From: a virus
Strand: one strand, 5' to 3'
Length of the DNA stretch: 26,483 bases
Virus record (IMG/VR): IMGVR_UViG_3300042113_000282
Location: 1-26,483 of that record
Positions 1 through 7,038 of the stretch are shown piece after piece (the stretch's first letter is position 1; each line of letters starts with the position of its first letter). Position numbers and translations under genes: made by a program. Below the pieces are notes generated by a model. That model searched no databases, was not told the DNA's origin, and saw only the letters and a list, made by a program, of their open reading frames with translations.

Positions 1-308
1 TTAACTACATAATTTCTATTAGCATCGTAATAAAGAACTGAATGCTTTTTGCTGCTATTCCATACAAAATAGTATAATCTGTTTCTTTTCTTATCTTCTC
101 TTGAACCTATTACCTTATTTGTTCCAGAAGGCAAGGTATATGGTATAAGTACATTTCCAATATTGTTAGAAATAACAGTATCTTGACCTTCTCCAGGCGA
201 ATCCCTTGTTACGTTTACAGCATCAATATAATCCCCCTTGCCTAATATTCTAAAATCGGCATCATCAAGATTTAATCTACCACTAAAGGGGTTTGATATA
301 ATTGGCAT
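1..308 (-). CDS. Large tail protein, crAss-like 'stabilisation/muzzle' type, N-terminal part
   Basis: An open frame starts with ATG at 308 and runs off the window at base 1 with no stop, so only about 102 N-terminal residues are seen. The start MPIISNPFSGRLNLDDAD is followed by a KGDYIDAVNVTRDSPGEGQD segment and then an RNRLYYFVW stretch. I recognise this pattern (N.F.GRLNLD, then a Y..A.N....S.G motif) from the large tail 'stabilisation' proteins of podoviruses, called muzzle proteins in crAss-like phages. Such proteins close the end of the short tail. It starts 3 bases after the stop of the upstream connector gene, so it is in the same operon. The full length and C-terminal domains cannot be seen. 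The frame is certain; the family call is from memory of the motif. Confidence 0.72.
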   Translation of the reverse strand, partial: MPIISNPFSGRLNLDDADFRILGKGDYIDAVNVTRDSPGEGQDTVISNNIGNVLIPYTLPSGTNKVIGSREDKKRNRLYYFVWNSSKKHSVLYYDANRNYVV

Positions 309-310
309 TT

Positions 311-1084
311 TTAAGCTTTAACGGTTAATCTCTGGGCTTCAAGGTTTTGCTCATAAGCATCAGAAAGGTACAATGGCTTATATCTTGCTATTGCTTGTCT
401 GCGTTGGTTGTAAAATTCTCTTTTTCTTTCTGCCTTATCGCTTATGCTTCCCCTTCTTGTATTTGGCATAGAAGCAATATCTCTCCAAGACAACCAAGAT
501 ATTAATGCTTCTCGGAACACCAATGGAATCATATATTGCTCATCAGGATTTGGGCTGGAAAGGTATTCAATCATCACATAATCGTAATCAAAGTTTTGGC
601 TTAACAATATCACTCCTGCGGTTACATCTAATGCAAACGAACCTACGAATGGAGTTCCGCTTGGCAATCCGTAAATATTGGTAAAGCCATATCCATCCCA
701 ATAATTGTAAAACATTGGGGTATTCGGGTAGTACCAATTAATTAAAGTATTGTCTTGCGTTTTTTCTAATCTGTCGGGTAATTGGTCTGCAAACGTTGTT
801 AGCTTGTTGTTGAATTTCAATGGTATAATTTCTCCCTTAGCATTTAATACTCCAATTTTTGTATAGTTGATGTAATCTGCAGGAAGCGGTGCTGTGAAAT
901 TTGTTTTATCTACGGGTATTTTTATTGACCTTACTCTGTAAAAAAAATCAATGCCAAGCTGTTCCATACCTCTATAAGCTATGTTATAAAGTTTGGCGTA
1001 CTTGTTTTGGCTTTGCTCACTTTCATCTATGTAATCATAAATTACTGATTCAAGTGTAATAAAATTTCTTTTTTCTTCTGCCAT
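311..1084 (-). CDS. Head-tail connector / tail ring protein (P22 gp4-like type)
   Basis: 257 residues from the ATG at 1084, which overlaps the stop of the GroES-like gene in a TAATG junction. A longer frame to 1120 exists, but it would overlap that gene by 37 bases, so the internal start is preferred. The N-terminal part is helical (FITLESVIYDYIDESEQSQNKY), followed by a beta-rich middle beginning with VRSIKIPV and LPADYINYTKIGVL. The C-terminal helical region (FREALISWLSWRDIA, then KREFYNQRRQAIARYKP) is the kind of layout found in gp4-like adaptor rings below the portal. It lies directly upstream of the large tail protein, where ring proteins sit in crAss-like phages. No catalytic motif is visible. 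A structural role is well supported by context; the exact ring layer is not. Confidence 0.6.
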   Translation of the reverse strand: MAEEKRNFITLESVIYDYIDESEQSQNKYAKLYNIAYRGMEQLGIDFFYRVRSIKIPVDKTNFTAPLPADYINYTKIGVLNAKGEIIPLKFNNKLTTFADQLPDRLEKTQDNTLINWYYPNTPMFYNYWDGYGFTNIYGLPSGTPFVGSFALDVTAGVILLSQNFDYDYVMIEYLSSPNPDEQYMIPLVFREALISWLSWRDIASMPNTRRGSISDKAERKREFYNQRRQAIARYKPLYLSDAYEQNLEAQRLTVKA

Positions 1085-1344
1085 TAGTTTCCATTTGTGA
1101 GATATGCCAAAATATCGCAATCTCTTATTATGTAATGGGGTTCACCACCAATGATTATTTCTTGTCCTGCTTCTTTAATATGAATAATCGTATCTCCGGG
1201 CTGCGCCTTGCTGTTCTTACCGCTACTTACTACTCCTGCCATACAATTTCTTGTTCTTGCTGATTCGGGTATAAAAAGACCCCCTTCGCTTATTTCATCA
1301 GGTATAAGTGGCTTTACCAGCAATAAATCTCTTAACATTTCCAT
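1084..1344 (-). CDS. GroES-like co-chaperonin (Cpn10 fold)
   Basis: An 86-residue protein that follows the GroES pattern along its whole length. LRDLLLVKPL matches the first strand (LHDRVIVKR in GroES). SEGGLFIPESA has the glycine-glycine-hydrophobic core of the mobile loop that docks on GroEL. GVVSSG, AQPGDTIIHI and GGEPHYIIRDCDILAYL match the GxVxxxG, VGDxV and final E(Y/V)LI...DILA strands. T4 gp31 and similar phage proteins replace host GroES so that GroEL can fold the capsid protein; a comparable role for this phage's virion proteins is inferred. It sits between a DUF6321 gene (3-base gap) and a connector gene (overlapping stop and start), so it is made with virion proteins. It is slightly shorter than the usual 95-100 residues. 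Confident in the fold, moderate on the partner. Confidence 0.85.
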   Translation of the reverse strand: MEMLRDLLLVKPLIPDEISEGGLFIPESARTRNCMAGVVSSGKNSKAQPGDTIIHIKEAGQEIIIGGEPHYIIRDCDILAYLTNGN

Positions 1345-1347
1345 CGT

Positions 1348-1641
1348 TTAATTTTTATTCCTTGCAGATATGTTTTTTGCTTTTTGTCTTGCATCTGCTT
1401 TTGAAGATGCTCCCCATGCTCTTAAAGAAAGTAGCAATCTTGTTGGTTTACCATCTTTGTATTCCTTTCCGGGCATATTTCCCATTCTTGCTAAAAAACT
1501 TGCCCTTCTTGGATTATCACCCGATTTTACAGGCGCTTTCAATGTTCCTCCTGTTTGTGCTTTATACGATGCTCTTCCTTTTTCGTTTAAGCCTCCATTT
1601 GGATTTTTACCTTCCTTTCTTGTCCAAGCAGGTGATTTCAT
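1348..1641 (-). CDS. Small phage structural-type protein, DUF6321 family
   Basis: 97 residues from the ATG at 1641. The first residues MKSPAWTRKEGKNPNGGLNE and the following KGRASYKAQ, LKAPV, RRASFLARM and RLLLSLRAWGA stretches are the hallmark of the DUF6321 family found in phage genomes and marine viruses, usually among head or connector genes. The protein is very basic and glycine/asparagine-rich in its first half, with a helical, Lys/Arg/Ala-rich end, so contact with DNA or with acidic virion surfaces is plausible. A frame extending to 1650 would need a TTG start. Its gene lies 11 bases after the preceding connector gene and 3 bases before the GroES-like gene. The family's function is not known to me. 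Confidence 0.72.
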   Translation of the reverse strand: MKSPAWTRKEGKNPNGGLNEKGRASYKAQTGGTLKAPVKSGDNPRRASFLARMGNMPGKEYKDGKPTRLLLSLRAWGASSKADARQKAKNISARNKN

Positions 1642-1652
1642 TTTTATCAAAT

Positions 1653-2273
1653 TTAGTTTGGTGTGTCTACTCCATCGTTTGCTTGTTCAATCGGTCTTTG
1701 TTTGTTTGCTATAAGCAATCTCATATACTCTACAATAACGGGAATATAATCATCTGGAACATTCAATTCGGAGTTCAAATCTGTTGAAGCCCCTCCGCTT
1801 ATCATTCTCACTTTTGCCTTGTAATTAGTAATGATTGTTCCTGCTTTTATGTATAATTTATTACCCTCATACCAATATACATATTTGTTTTGAATTGGTC
1901 TAATTTGAGATTGATAAACTGATTGAGATGTGCTTAATGGAACTCCTGCTTTTGACAAATTATTTTGATACACTTGCAATGATGCAATACCCTCTGTTAC
2001 TCCAATACCCAATGGAACTTGCGGAAGTGTTACCAAATACAAATCTGGTTCTGCTTGTGTAATTGTAAGGTTTGTAAATGTTGTGTAAAAAGAATTGTTT
2101 ATTGAAGCTATGCCCTCAAATTGCAGGTTATCTGCGTAATTCTTTTTTACTGCCAAGCCAATGCCGTCATTAAGCCATTCGTTAACCAAATTGACAGTTA
2201 TAGATGAATCATCTGTTGGTTGGTCGTTGTAAATTAACCTTAATATTCTTTCAATTAATTTTGCTCTTGTCAT
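1653..2273 (-). CDS. Head-tail connector / adaptor-like virion protein
   Basis: 206 residues. The N-terminal helix (MTRAKLIERILRLIYNDQPTDDSSITVNLV...) with a 'D.P.DDS..' turn is common in adaptor proteins of Bacteroidota podoviruses, which stack below the portal. The middle is beta-rich, with an NKYVYWYEGNKLYIKAG segment, and the C-terminus returns to helix (YIPVIVEYMRLLIANKQRP). No enzyme motif is seen. The ATG overlaps the stop of the upstream gene in an ATGA junction, so the two are likely co-translated. Together with its upstream neighbour and the gene at 311-1084 it probably forms the ring stack between portal and tail. The family assignment is inferred from position and secondary-structure pattern. 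Confidence 0.55.
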   Translation of the reverse strand: MTRAKLIERILRLIYNDQPTDDSSITVNLVNEWLNDGIGLAVKKNYADNLQFEGIASINNSFYTTFTNLTITQAEPDLYLVTLPQVPLGIGVTEGIASLQVYQNNLSKAGVPLSTSQSVYQSQIRPIQNKYVYWYEGNKLYIKAGTIITNYKAKVRMISGGASTDLNSELNVPDDYIPVIVEYMRLLIANKQRPIEQANDGVDTPN

Positions 2274-2938
2274 TGTCCTTGTTGGATTATAGAATTAGCG
2301 TATTGAAGAACATCTCCGTCTTTTAGGTTAACTCCTGCAAGTTTTAGTATTCTGGCTATGATTTCAAGCAAGTCCAAGTCCGACCATTTCGGCTGTTCGC
2401 TTAATGCAGGTGAATAAACTTTTCTTCCATTTCCGTCAATGGTAAATCCCCAATATATCCTTGTAGGCTTTTTTATGTAAGACATTCTTGCTGCAGCGAT
2501 ATTGTTTGGGAAAAACCTCATTCCATTGTCCTCAATCATAAATATCGGATTGCTTTGAACGGGGTCTATTTGAGAATTATACATTGAGTACAGCTTGTCT
2601 TGTGCTGTCCATCTTATTCTTTGAAATCCGTACATAGTCCACATTGCATCGTACTGCAAATAATCGCCAGGGTATTGAACAAAACCATTTACGTCAACAG
2701 TCAAATTTGTATTGTATATGAATGGCTGTAATCTTTGCCTTACATTGCTGTTTTGACCATAACTAACTCTTGACTGCGCCCTTTGATATTGATATTGCTG
2801 AAATTCTCCAATAAGATAATCTGCCCAAGAATTTTGTGCTTGTTCTACAAGTAGATTGAACTCTGATGGTGTTAATGAGCCGTTTTGCGCCTTGTTGATA
2901 GCGTATTGGCATATTTTATACATATCATCAACGGTCAT
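2270..2938 (-). CDS. Structural protein of the connector block, unknown family
   Basis: 222 residues from the ATG at 2938 (MTVDDMYKICQYAINKAQNG). A frame reaching 2956 would need TTG and would fall on the predicted promoter box. The N-terminal half is helical and glutamine/tyrosine-rich (EFQQYQYQRAQSRVSYG). The centre is beta-rich, with YPGDYLQYDAMWTMYG, IFMIEDNGMRFFP and RMSYIKKPTRIYWGF segments, and the C-terminus is helical (LDLLEIIARILKLAGVNL). This resembles unannotated virion proteins in Bacteroidota phages. It is the first gene after the terminator-promoter pair at 2954-3019, so it opens the connector/tail transcription unit. No catalytic residues are apparent. Confidence 0.5.
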   Translation of the reverse strand: MTVDDMYKICQYAINKAQNGSLTPSEFNLLVEQAQNSWADYLIGEFQQYQYQRAQSRVSYGQNSNVRQRLQPFIYNTNLTVDVNGFVQYPGDYLQYDAMWTMYGFQRIRWTAQDKLYSMYNSQIDPVQSNPIFMIEDNGMRFFPNNIAAARMSYIKKPTRIYWGFTIDGNGRKVYSPALSEQPKWSDLDLLEIIARILKLAGVNLKDGDVLQYANSIIQQGQ

Positions 2939-2953
2939 ACATCGTGTTTGATA

Positions 2954-2983
2954 CAATATTAATGTAGAAAAAATTAAAACAAT
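2954..2983 (-). promoter_or_regulatory. Bacteroidota-type promoter, leftward
   Basis: Read on the minus strand there is ATTG, 18 bases, then TAATATTG, close to the Bacteroidota consensus of TTTG and TAnnTTTG with one mismatch in each box. The spacing equals that of the two better boxes at 9392 and 21083. It lies between a terminator hairpin and the ATG at 2938. The -7 box ends about 15 bases before that ATG. Confidence 0.45.
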
Positions 2984-3019
2984 AAAAAACCCCCCGATAC
3001 ATTTTGACCGGGGGGGGTT
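2983..3019 (-). terminator. Intrinsic terminator, minus strand
   Basis: The arms AACCCCCCG (2988-2996) and CGGGGGGGGTT (3009-3019) enclose a 12-base loop. On the minus strand the hairpin is followed by TTTTTTATTG, a proper U-tract. It lies 85 bases beyond the stop of the gene at 3104-3991 and ahead of the next gene's promoter, separating the capsid block from the connector block. Confidence 0.85.
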
Positions 3020-3103
3020 GTAACCTAAATGGCTACTTTTTGGGCTTGGGGCGCATGGGCGAACAAGAAGAACCTTTTTTCATTGTTAAAAGTTTCAACT
3101 AAT

Positions 3104-3991
3104 TTAGGACAATTTTTTTAATTGCTCCAAAAAAGCTTTGCTTTCATCTTGCTGAAACAATGCGAAATCAACCAAGTATTCGTGTGGAGTTCTTTCTGGG
3201 GGTATCTTACAGATAAAGCCACCGTCATTTGACCAATAGGCAGTTCCGGGTTTACTTGTTAAGTCAATCTTGCTGTCAATAATTGCTTTTTTAACAACAT
3301 AGGCAACGTCAACTTCTTTGCTTCCGAATGATTTAATAAACTTATTGGGCTGCATTTCCGCATACATTTCATAGTCGTTGCGAAGCGCATCAACTGATTT
3401 AGGGAAGCCCATTTCATCAACAAAGCTAATGTTCAAATAGTTTGCGTGTTTTTTCATTTCTTCTTCGGAAGCACTTCCAGCAAGTTTGATTGCTTCAATT
3501 CTTACCATACGTTTTTGGCGGTCAATTTCTGCTTGTCTTAACGGATTCCACTCATAAAAAGTGTTTCTTTTGAAGCCCTTTCTGTTTGGGTTGTCAAGAT
3601 TTGAATTGCATTTTTCCAAAAATTCAATGGCTGCTGTATCGTATGCCGGAACTCTTAAAACCCTTCTTTGAAACAAAAGACTGCGCCTGTTTGCTTTGAT
3701 AAAATCTTCGGTAAGGGTTTTCTGGTCTTCCAAATAAATGCTCGGAAATCCTCTTAAAAGACGGATACGCTCCATTCTTTTCTTTTCGGGATTCCAAACA
3801 TCATCAATGCCTTCCATGTGAAAGTCTCCGTTTTTGGAAACATCGGAAAGCTTGTAGACTTTAAAATTGGTTTGTGTTTGAGGTGTTGCTGCTGTTGCTG
3901 CTGCGGATTCCTCGTGTTGAGTGTCAAGTACAGGTACAAATTCCTGTGAAGCTTGGTTTACATCTTGAAGTGATGCTGATTTTCTTGCCAT
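3104..3991 (-). CDS. Virion-associated protein downstream of the capsid gene, unknown family
   Basis: 295 residues from the ATG at 3991 (MARKSASLQDVNQ). A further in-frame ATG at 4021 would add MAAFPFKSPF, but that start lies inside the hairpin at 4006-4043, so the inner one is preferred though not proven. An alanine/threonine/glutamine-rich linker (EESAAATAATPQTQTN) separates a short N-terminal tail from the main domain. That domain contains FKVYKLSDV, an R/L-rich RMERIRLLRGFPSIYL stretch, and a charged helical middle (RQAEIDRQKRMVRIEAIKLAG). The C-terminus has a GTAYWSNDGGFICKIPPER segment. It lies just after the major capsid gene, where head-completion or auxiliary head proteins are common. 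I do not recognise the family. Confidence 0.55.
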   Translation of the reverse strand: MARKSASLQDVNQASQEFVPVLDTQHEESAAATAATPQTQTNFKVYKLSDVSKNGDFHMEGIDDVWNPEKKRMERIRLLRGFPSIYLEDQKTLTEDFIKANRRSLLFQRRVLRVPAYDTAAIEFLEKCNSNLDNPNRKGFKRNTFYEWNPLRQAEIDRQKRMVRIEAIKLAGSASEEEMKKHANYLNISFVDEMGFPKSVDALRNDYEMYAEMQPNKFIKSFGSKEVDVAYVVKKAIIDSKIDLTSKPGTAYWSNDGGFICKIPPERTPHEYLVDFALFQQDESKAFLEQLKKLS

Positions 3992-4005
3992 AAATGGAGA
4001 TTTAA

Positions 4006-4043
4006 AAGGAAAGGCAGCCATCAATATAGTGACTGCCTTCCTT
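4006..4043 (-). terminator. Hairpin after the capsid gene, likely terminator or attenuator
   Basis: The arms AAGGCAG (4011-4017) and CTGCCTT (4033-4039) pair, and beyond a bulged A the stem extends with GG against CC. The loop is 15 bases. On the minus strand it is followed by CCTTTTAAAT, a weak U-tract. It begins 15 bases past the capsid stop, so partial termination would keep capsid mRNA more abundant than that of the next gene. Confidence 0.5.
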
Positions 4044-4057
4044 GCCGGTTATAAATA

Positions 4058-5464
4058 TTAATCCTGAACGATGATAAACTGATTTGCAGCGCATACCCTT
4101 GTACTTCTGTAGGTCAGCATTGCAATCTGATTGGTCATTGTTCCGTCAGTCGGATTGGGAGAGCCACCACCGTACTGCCATACACGAATACCATTTCCAA
4201 CAGTACCGCCTTTTGGAGGTTCTTGGTACATAATGGTAATGTTTTTGTAGGTAGCACCAGAACGGCTATCTTTTGTTTCACCCATTGGGTAAATCATACC
4301 GAAGTTACGGAAATAGTCAGTAGTAGGAGTATATCCAGTAAGTACTTCTGTGTTAAATGCTCCGTATTTTTTAACTTGGAACATATAACCATCAATGTAG
4401 ATTGATTGGAAGCCGTAACTTACAGACGCTTCTTGCGACTTTTCGCCACTACCATATACGAAAGCACCAGCGGGGTAAGCGGAGAAGATTCCATCAGAGA
4501 AATCTTGGCGCTGAAAAATGTCCGCCAACCAAGCGCATTGTTTTGCCGCTCCGTTAACATCCATTACTCGGGTAATTTCGTGAAGTTTAGAAATATCCAA
4601 GTTGCCGGGTGTGTAACCAACGCTTACGCCATCTGCAATAGCTTTAGGGATAATACCTTGTGCGCCTACGGAGTTGGTAGAAAGACCAGTGTTTGTAAGA
4701 ACATCACCACGCATCAACTTGTTTTCAATGTTGTTTTTGTAGCGAACCAGGGTCTTATACATTCCTTTGTAGGTAAAGGCAGTTACACCATTTGCAGCCA
4801 TATCTGCAGAAACAGGGTATTCATAGTAGGTGTCAGCCATTTGAGCCAAGTCGGTATTGCTCCAGCCATCACGAATTTCGGTGATGTTGTTCTCATACCT
4901 TTGGTCAAGCGGAATCAACGGGTCTACTTGAGTTGAAGCTTCACCTGCTTCTGAAATACCACCAAAAATCAAAATTTCACCTGCTAACAATGAGGTAGAA
5001 CCTGCGGAAGCAAAGCGCTCAGTTGATTTCAATGGGCGAACAGTAAAGGTAAATGCACTCGGAGTAGTGGTGTTGATTGTCAGAATTTTACCTTCAATGT
5101 TTGAAGATGCAACGCGAACAATTTCACCTACACGAAGCGGAGATTGCGTACCAGAATTGTAGTGGTCACCTGCTGCAAGAGTGAGGGTTAAAGTAGCACC
5201 GGGAGTTGCTGCAACAGTACCGTTGTTGGTAACGGCTGGCATCAATTTACCACGATTCTCAAACCAAAAGAAGTTTCTGTTTTTCACTTCTTCCATTCCG
5301 GCATGGGCGGCTAACCACCAAGTAAAATCCTCGTTTCCGTACTTTTCAGTGTACTTTTTGTAGAATTGAGGGGTCAACAACTGAAGGTCTACCATAAGCT
5401 GCCGATTCTGCGAAGTAAGCGACACGCTACCGGGCTTCAGTATGTTTGAAGTAGGGATACTCAT
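4058..5464 (-). CDS. Major capsid protein (HK97-fold type)
   Basis: 468 residues, the usual size for capsid proteins of this phage group. The sequence is alanine/glycine/threonine-rich, without signal peptide or enzyme motif. It has an N-terminal arm (SQNRQLMVDLQLLTPQFY), an E-loop-like region (TWWLAAHAGMEEVKNRNFFW), a mixed insertion domain from about residue 80 to 165 (TPGATLTLTLAAGDHYN onward), and a long alpha/beta body ending in ALTYRSTRV-like strands (IAMLTYRSTRVCAANQFIIV). The GC content and codon choice look richer than in the neighbours, as expected for the most abundant protein. It follows the scaffold-like gene and is followed by a hairpin. The order portal, scaffold, capsid strongly supports the call. 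The ATG at 5464 is preceded by the A-rich stretch TTTTAAAAA. Confidence 0.85.
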   Translation of the reverse strand: MSIPTSNILKPGSVSLTSQNRQLMVDLQLLTPQFYKKYTEKYGNEDFTWWLAAHAGMEEVKNRNFFWFENRGKLMPAVTNNGTVAATPGATLTLTLAAGDHYNSGTQSPLRVGEIVRVASSNIEGKILTINTTTPSAFTFTVRPLKSTERFASAGSTSLLAGEILIFGGISEAGEASTQVDPLIPLDQRYENNITEIRDGWSNTDLAQMADTYYEYPVSADMAANGVTAFTYKGMYKTLVRYKNNIENKLMRGDVLTNTGLSTNSVGAQGIIPKAIADGVSVGYTPGNLDISKLHEITRVMDVNGAAKQCAWLADIFQRQDFSDGIFSAYPAGAFVYGSGEKSQEASVSYGFQSIYIDGYMFQVKKYGAFNTEVLTGYTPTTDYFRNFGMIYPMGETKDSRSGATYKNITIMYQEPPKGGTVGNGIRVWQYGGGSPNPTDGTMTNQIAMLTYRSTRVCAANQFIIVQD

Positions 5465-5503
5465 TTTTTAAAAGTATTAGTTGTTATGCCTGTCCGCAAA
5501 AGG

Positions 5504-5535
5504 CAATATTAAGAACTGAAAGCCCATTCTGCAAG
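5504..5535 (-). promoter_or_regulatory. Possible capsid promoter
   Basis: On the minus strand TAATATTG, the same octamer as in the box at 2954, lies 40 bases before the capsid ATG. An imperfect CTTG is found 20 bases upstream of it. A small hairpin (GCCT/AGGC) follows in the leader. The box sits at the very end of the scaffold gene. Suggestive only. Confidence 0.28.
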
Positions 5536-6522
5536 ACGTTCCATTGCGGCTTCATCTGACGGGGCTACAGGTCTTTGCGGAGTTGTGCCAACGTTTACAT
5601 TACCCGAATCTTTGATTTGTTGAAGTAGCCGTTGACTTGCTGCTTCATTACCAATCTTTTGAAGAATTTTGCTTTGATTTTGAAGCAAATAAACATCTGA
5701 CATCATTTGCTTTACAAGTGGCTTTCCATCCTCTGAAAACCATCTTTTATACAAAAATTCATCAGGGTTAAAATCGCTTAACATTTCTTTCAGCGATTGT
5801 TTTTCTTCATCAGAAACACTAAAGGAAACGGGCATTTCTTTTTCTCCATCTGTGATGGTTACAGAAAAGCCATTGAAATCCTTATAGTAGGTATTCAAAG
5901 ACTGCTCGTAAACTTCCCTTGCTTTTTTTAGTTCTTCGGATTCCTTCTCTGAACCATATTGGAAATCTACGTCAGGCAATTTTATTTCTTCTTTCAATTT
6001 AGCCAAATCTGGCTTGGTAATCTTGGCATCAATTATCAACTTCTTGTTGTAATTGTCCAATTCACTTTGCCATTGATTCAGCTTAACTTGATAATCTTCA
6101 TCATCTTCAAATTCTTGCTTCTCTGGTTTTGCCGGTGCTTTATATTTCTCCGACATGAGCAAAGCTACTTCATCATCTGTTAAATCGGAATATTTTGATT
6201 TGTAGCTTTTTTTAATAATTTCAAATGCTTTCGTTTCGTTGATGTCTCCATCCAAAAGTTCATTTAATTTCTTTTTTTCTTGAATAACATTTAATACTTC
6301 ATCTTCGTTTCCAGACTTAATCGCTTCGTACAAAGTTCTTGAAGCTTCATTTTCAAATACAGGTTGTTTAAATCTTTCAAATTCCTGCTTTGCTGCTTCA
6401 ACAGAATCAAATCCAAATGTTTCTTTAACAAATGAATCGTAATCTACCTTTTGCTCAACGGCAGGTTCTGTTTGGGATGCTTGTGTTTGAGTGTTTTCCT
6501 CAAAAATGTTCAAATCTTCCAT
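5509..6522 (-). CDS. Capsid scaffolding-like protein
   Basis: 337 residues, strongly acidic and rich in Glu, Lys, Gln and Asp, with almost no cysteine. Long predicted helices and coiled coils run through the centre (EEKKSYKSK-type and PEKQEFEDDEDYQVKLNQWQ regions, then REVYEQSLNTYYKDF). The C-terminus is short and mixed (PQRPVAPSDEAAMERLAEWAF), a size and place typical of the capsid-binding tail of scaffolds. It is located between portal-side genes and the capsid gene, which is the standard position for a scaffold. No protease motif is visible, so scaffold processing would need another enzyme. The assignment relies on composition and position. Confidence 0.68.
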   Translation of the reverse strand: MEDLNIFEENTQTQASQTEPAVEQKVDYDSFVKETFGFDSVEAAKQEFERFKQPVFENEASRTLYEAIKSGNEDEVLNVIQEKKKLNELLDGDINETKAFEIIKKSYKSKYSDLTDDEVALLMSEKYKAPAKPEKQEFEDDEDYQVKLNQWQSELDNYNKKLIIDAKITKPDLAKLKEEIKLPDVDFQYGSEKESEELKKAREVYEQSLNTYYKDFNGFSVTITDGEKEMPVSFSVSDEEKQSLKEMLSDFNPDEFLYKRWFSEDGKPLVKQMMSDVYLLQNQSKILQKIGNEAASQRLLQQIKDSGNVNVGTTPQRPVAPSDEAAMERLAEWAFSS

Positions 6523-6536
6523 AAATGGGATTTAGG

Positions 6537-6890
6537 TTATATAATCTGTAAAAATTCTCCAATATTGCTAAATCTTACAATTCCTGTTGCGGAAAGAGAT
6601 GTAACCGCAGTACCCGTTGTCAAGTTTGTACCTTGAACAGAAACCCAGTTTGTAGGAACTTGTGGAACAGGCGGCAGCGTTCCAGTAACACTTCCGTTAT
6701 CATTGGTTGTGTTGAAATTTATTGCTGCAGAAGGAGATACTATTTGTACCACGCAATTATCCCACCCACCTAAATCTTGAACGTATGCTTGTGCGCCAGT
6801 CGCACTAAAAACGTTTGTTACATCAATCGTTCTTGAAACCTTTGGGCTAATTTTTGATAACGTAATCAAAACTTTACTTGCTGTTGCCAT
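6537..6890 (-). CDS. Small beta-rich virion protein, decoration-like
   Basis: 117 residues, rich in Thr, Val, Ser, Asn and Gly, with alternating beta-type segments (KVLITLSKI, VSRTIDVTNVF, CVVQIVSPSAAINF, WVSVQGTNLTTGTAV, GIVRFSNIGEFLQII) and a proline-rich turn (LPPVPQVP). The composition is that of a compact virion surface or decoration protein. It lies between the 45-aa gene and the scaffold gene, with a 14-base gap to the latter. I do not recognise the family; a head-decoration role is inferred from position and composition. Confidence 0.55.
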   Translation of the reverse strand: MATASKVLITLSKISPKVSRTIDVTNVFSATGAQAYVQDLGGWDNCVVQIVSPSAAINFNTTNDNGSVTGTLPPVPQVPTNWVSVQGTNLTTGTAVTSLSATGIVRFSNIGEFLQII

Positions 6891-6893
6891 ATT

Positions 6894-7031
6894 TTATTTT
6901 TTTTCTTGTGATTTTATTTTGCGTTCTTGTTCCAACAATTGTTTTGTTGGTTTTTTACCTGAACCTTTGTTTGCCCGAATATTATCCCAAAGTCCACGCC
7001 TGGAATAACTTCCGTCTTTTCTTTTTAACAT
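6894..7031 (-). CDS. 45-aa basic phage protein
   Basis: The reading frame MLKRKDGSYSRRGLWDNIRA, followed by NKGSGKKPTKQLLEQERK and a lysine-rich end, uses the ATG at 7031 and stops with TAA at 6894. The 'GLW.NI..N.GSGK.PT..LL' pattern is a small basic protein type I know from many phages, usually near portal or capsid genes. It is packed tightly: 7 bases after the portal stop and 3 bases before the next ATG. Its function is unknown. A gene this short is easily missed by automatic calling, but the familiar pattern and perfect fit in the gap support it. Confidence 0.75.
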   Translation of the reverse strand: MLKRKDGSYSRRGLWDNIRANKGSGKKPTKQLLEQERKIKSQEKK

Positions 7032-7038
7032 TACGTCT

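Noticed and set aside
1308-1787. 159-residue hydrophobic plus-strand frame
   Set aside because: It covers the DUF6321 gene and parts of its neighbours on the other strand; Leu/Phe-rich peptides are the usual antisense of Lys/Glu-rich genes.
3885-3905. GCT/GTT triplet run in the gene at 3104-3991
   Set aside because: It is just the code for the Ala/Thr/Gln linker and is too short and irregular for a phase-variable repeat.
4406-4936. 176-residue plus-strand frame opposite the capsid gene
   Set aside because: Mirror of a well-supported capsid gene; composition fits the antisense of an alanine/glycine-rich protein, with no known pattern.
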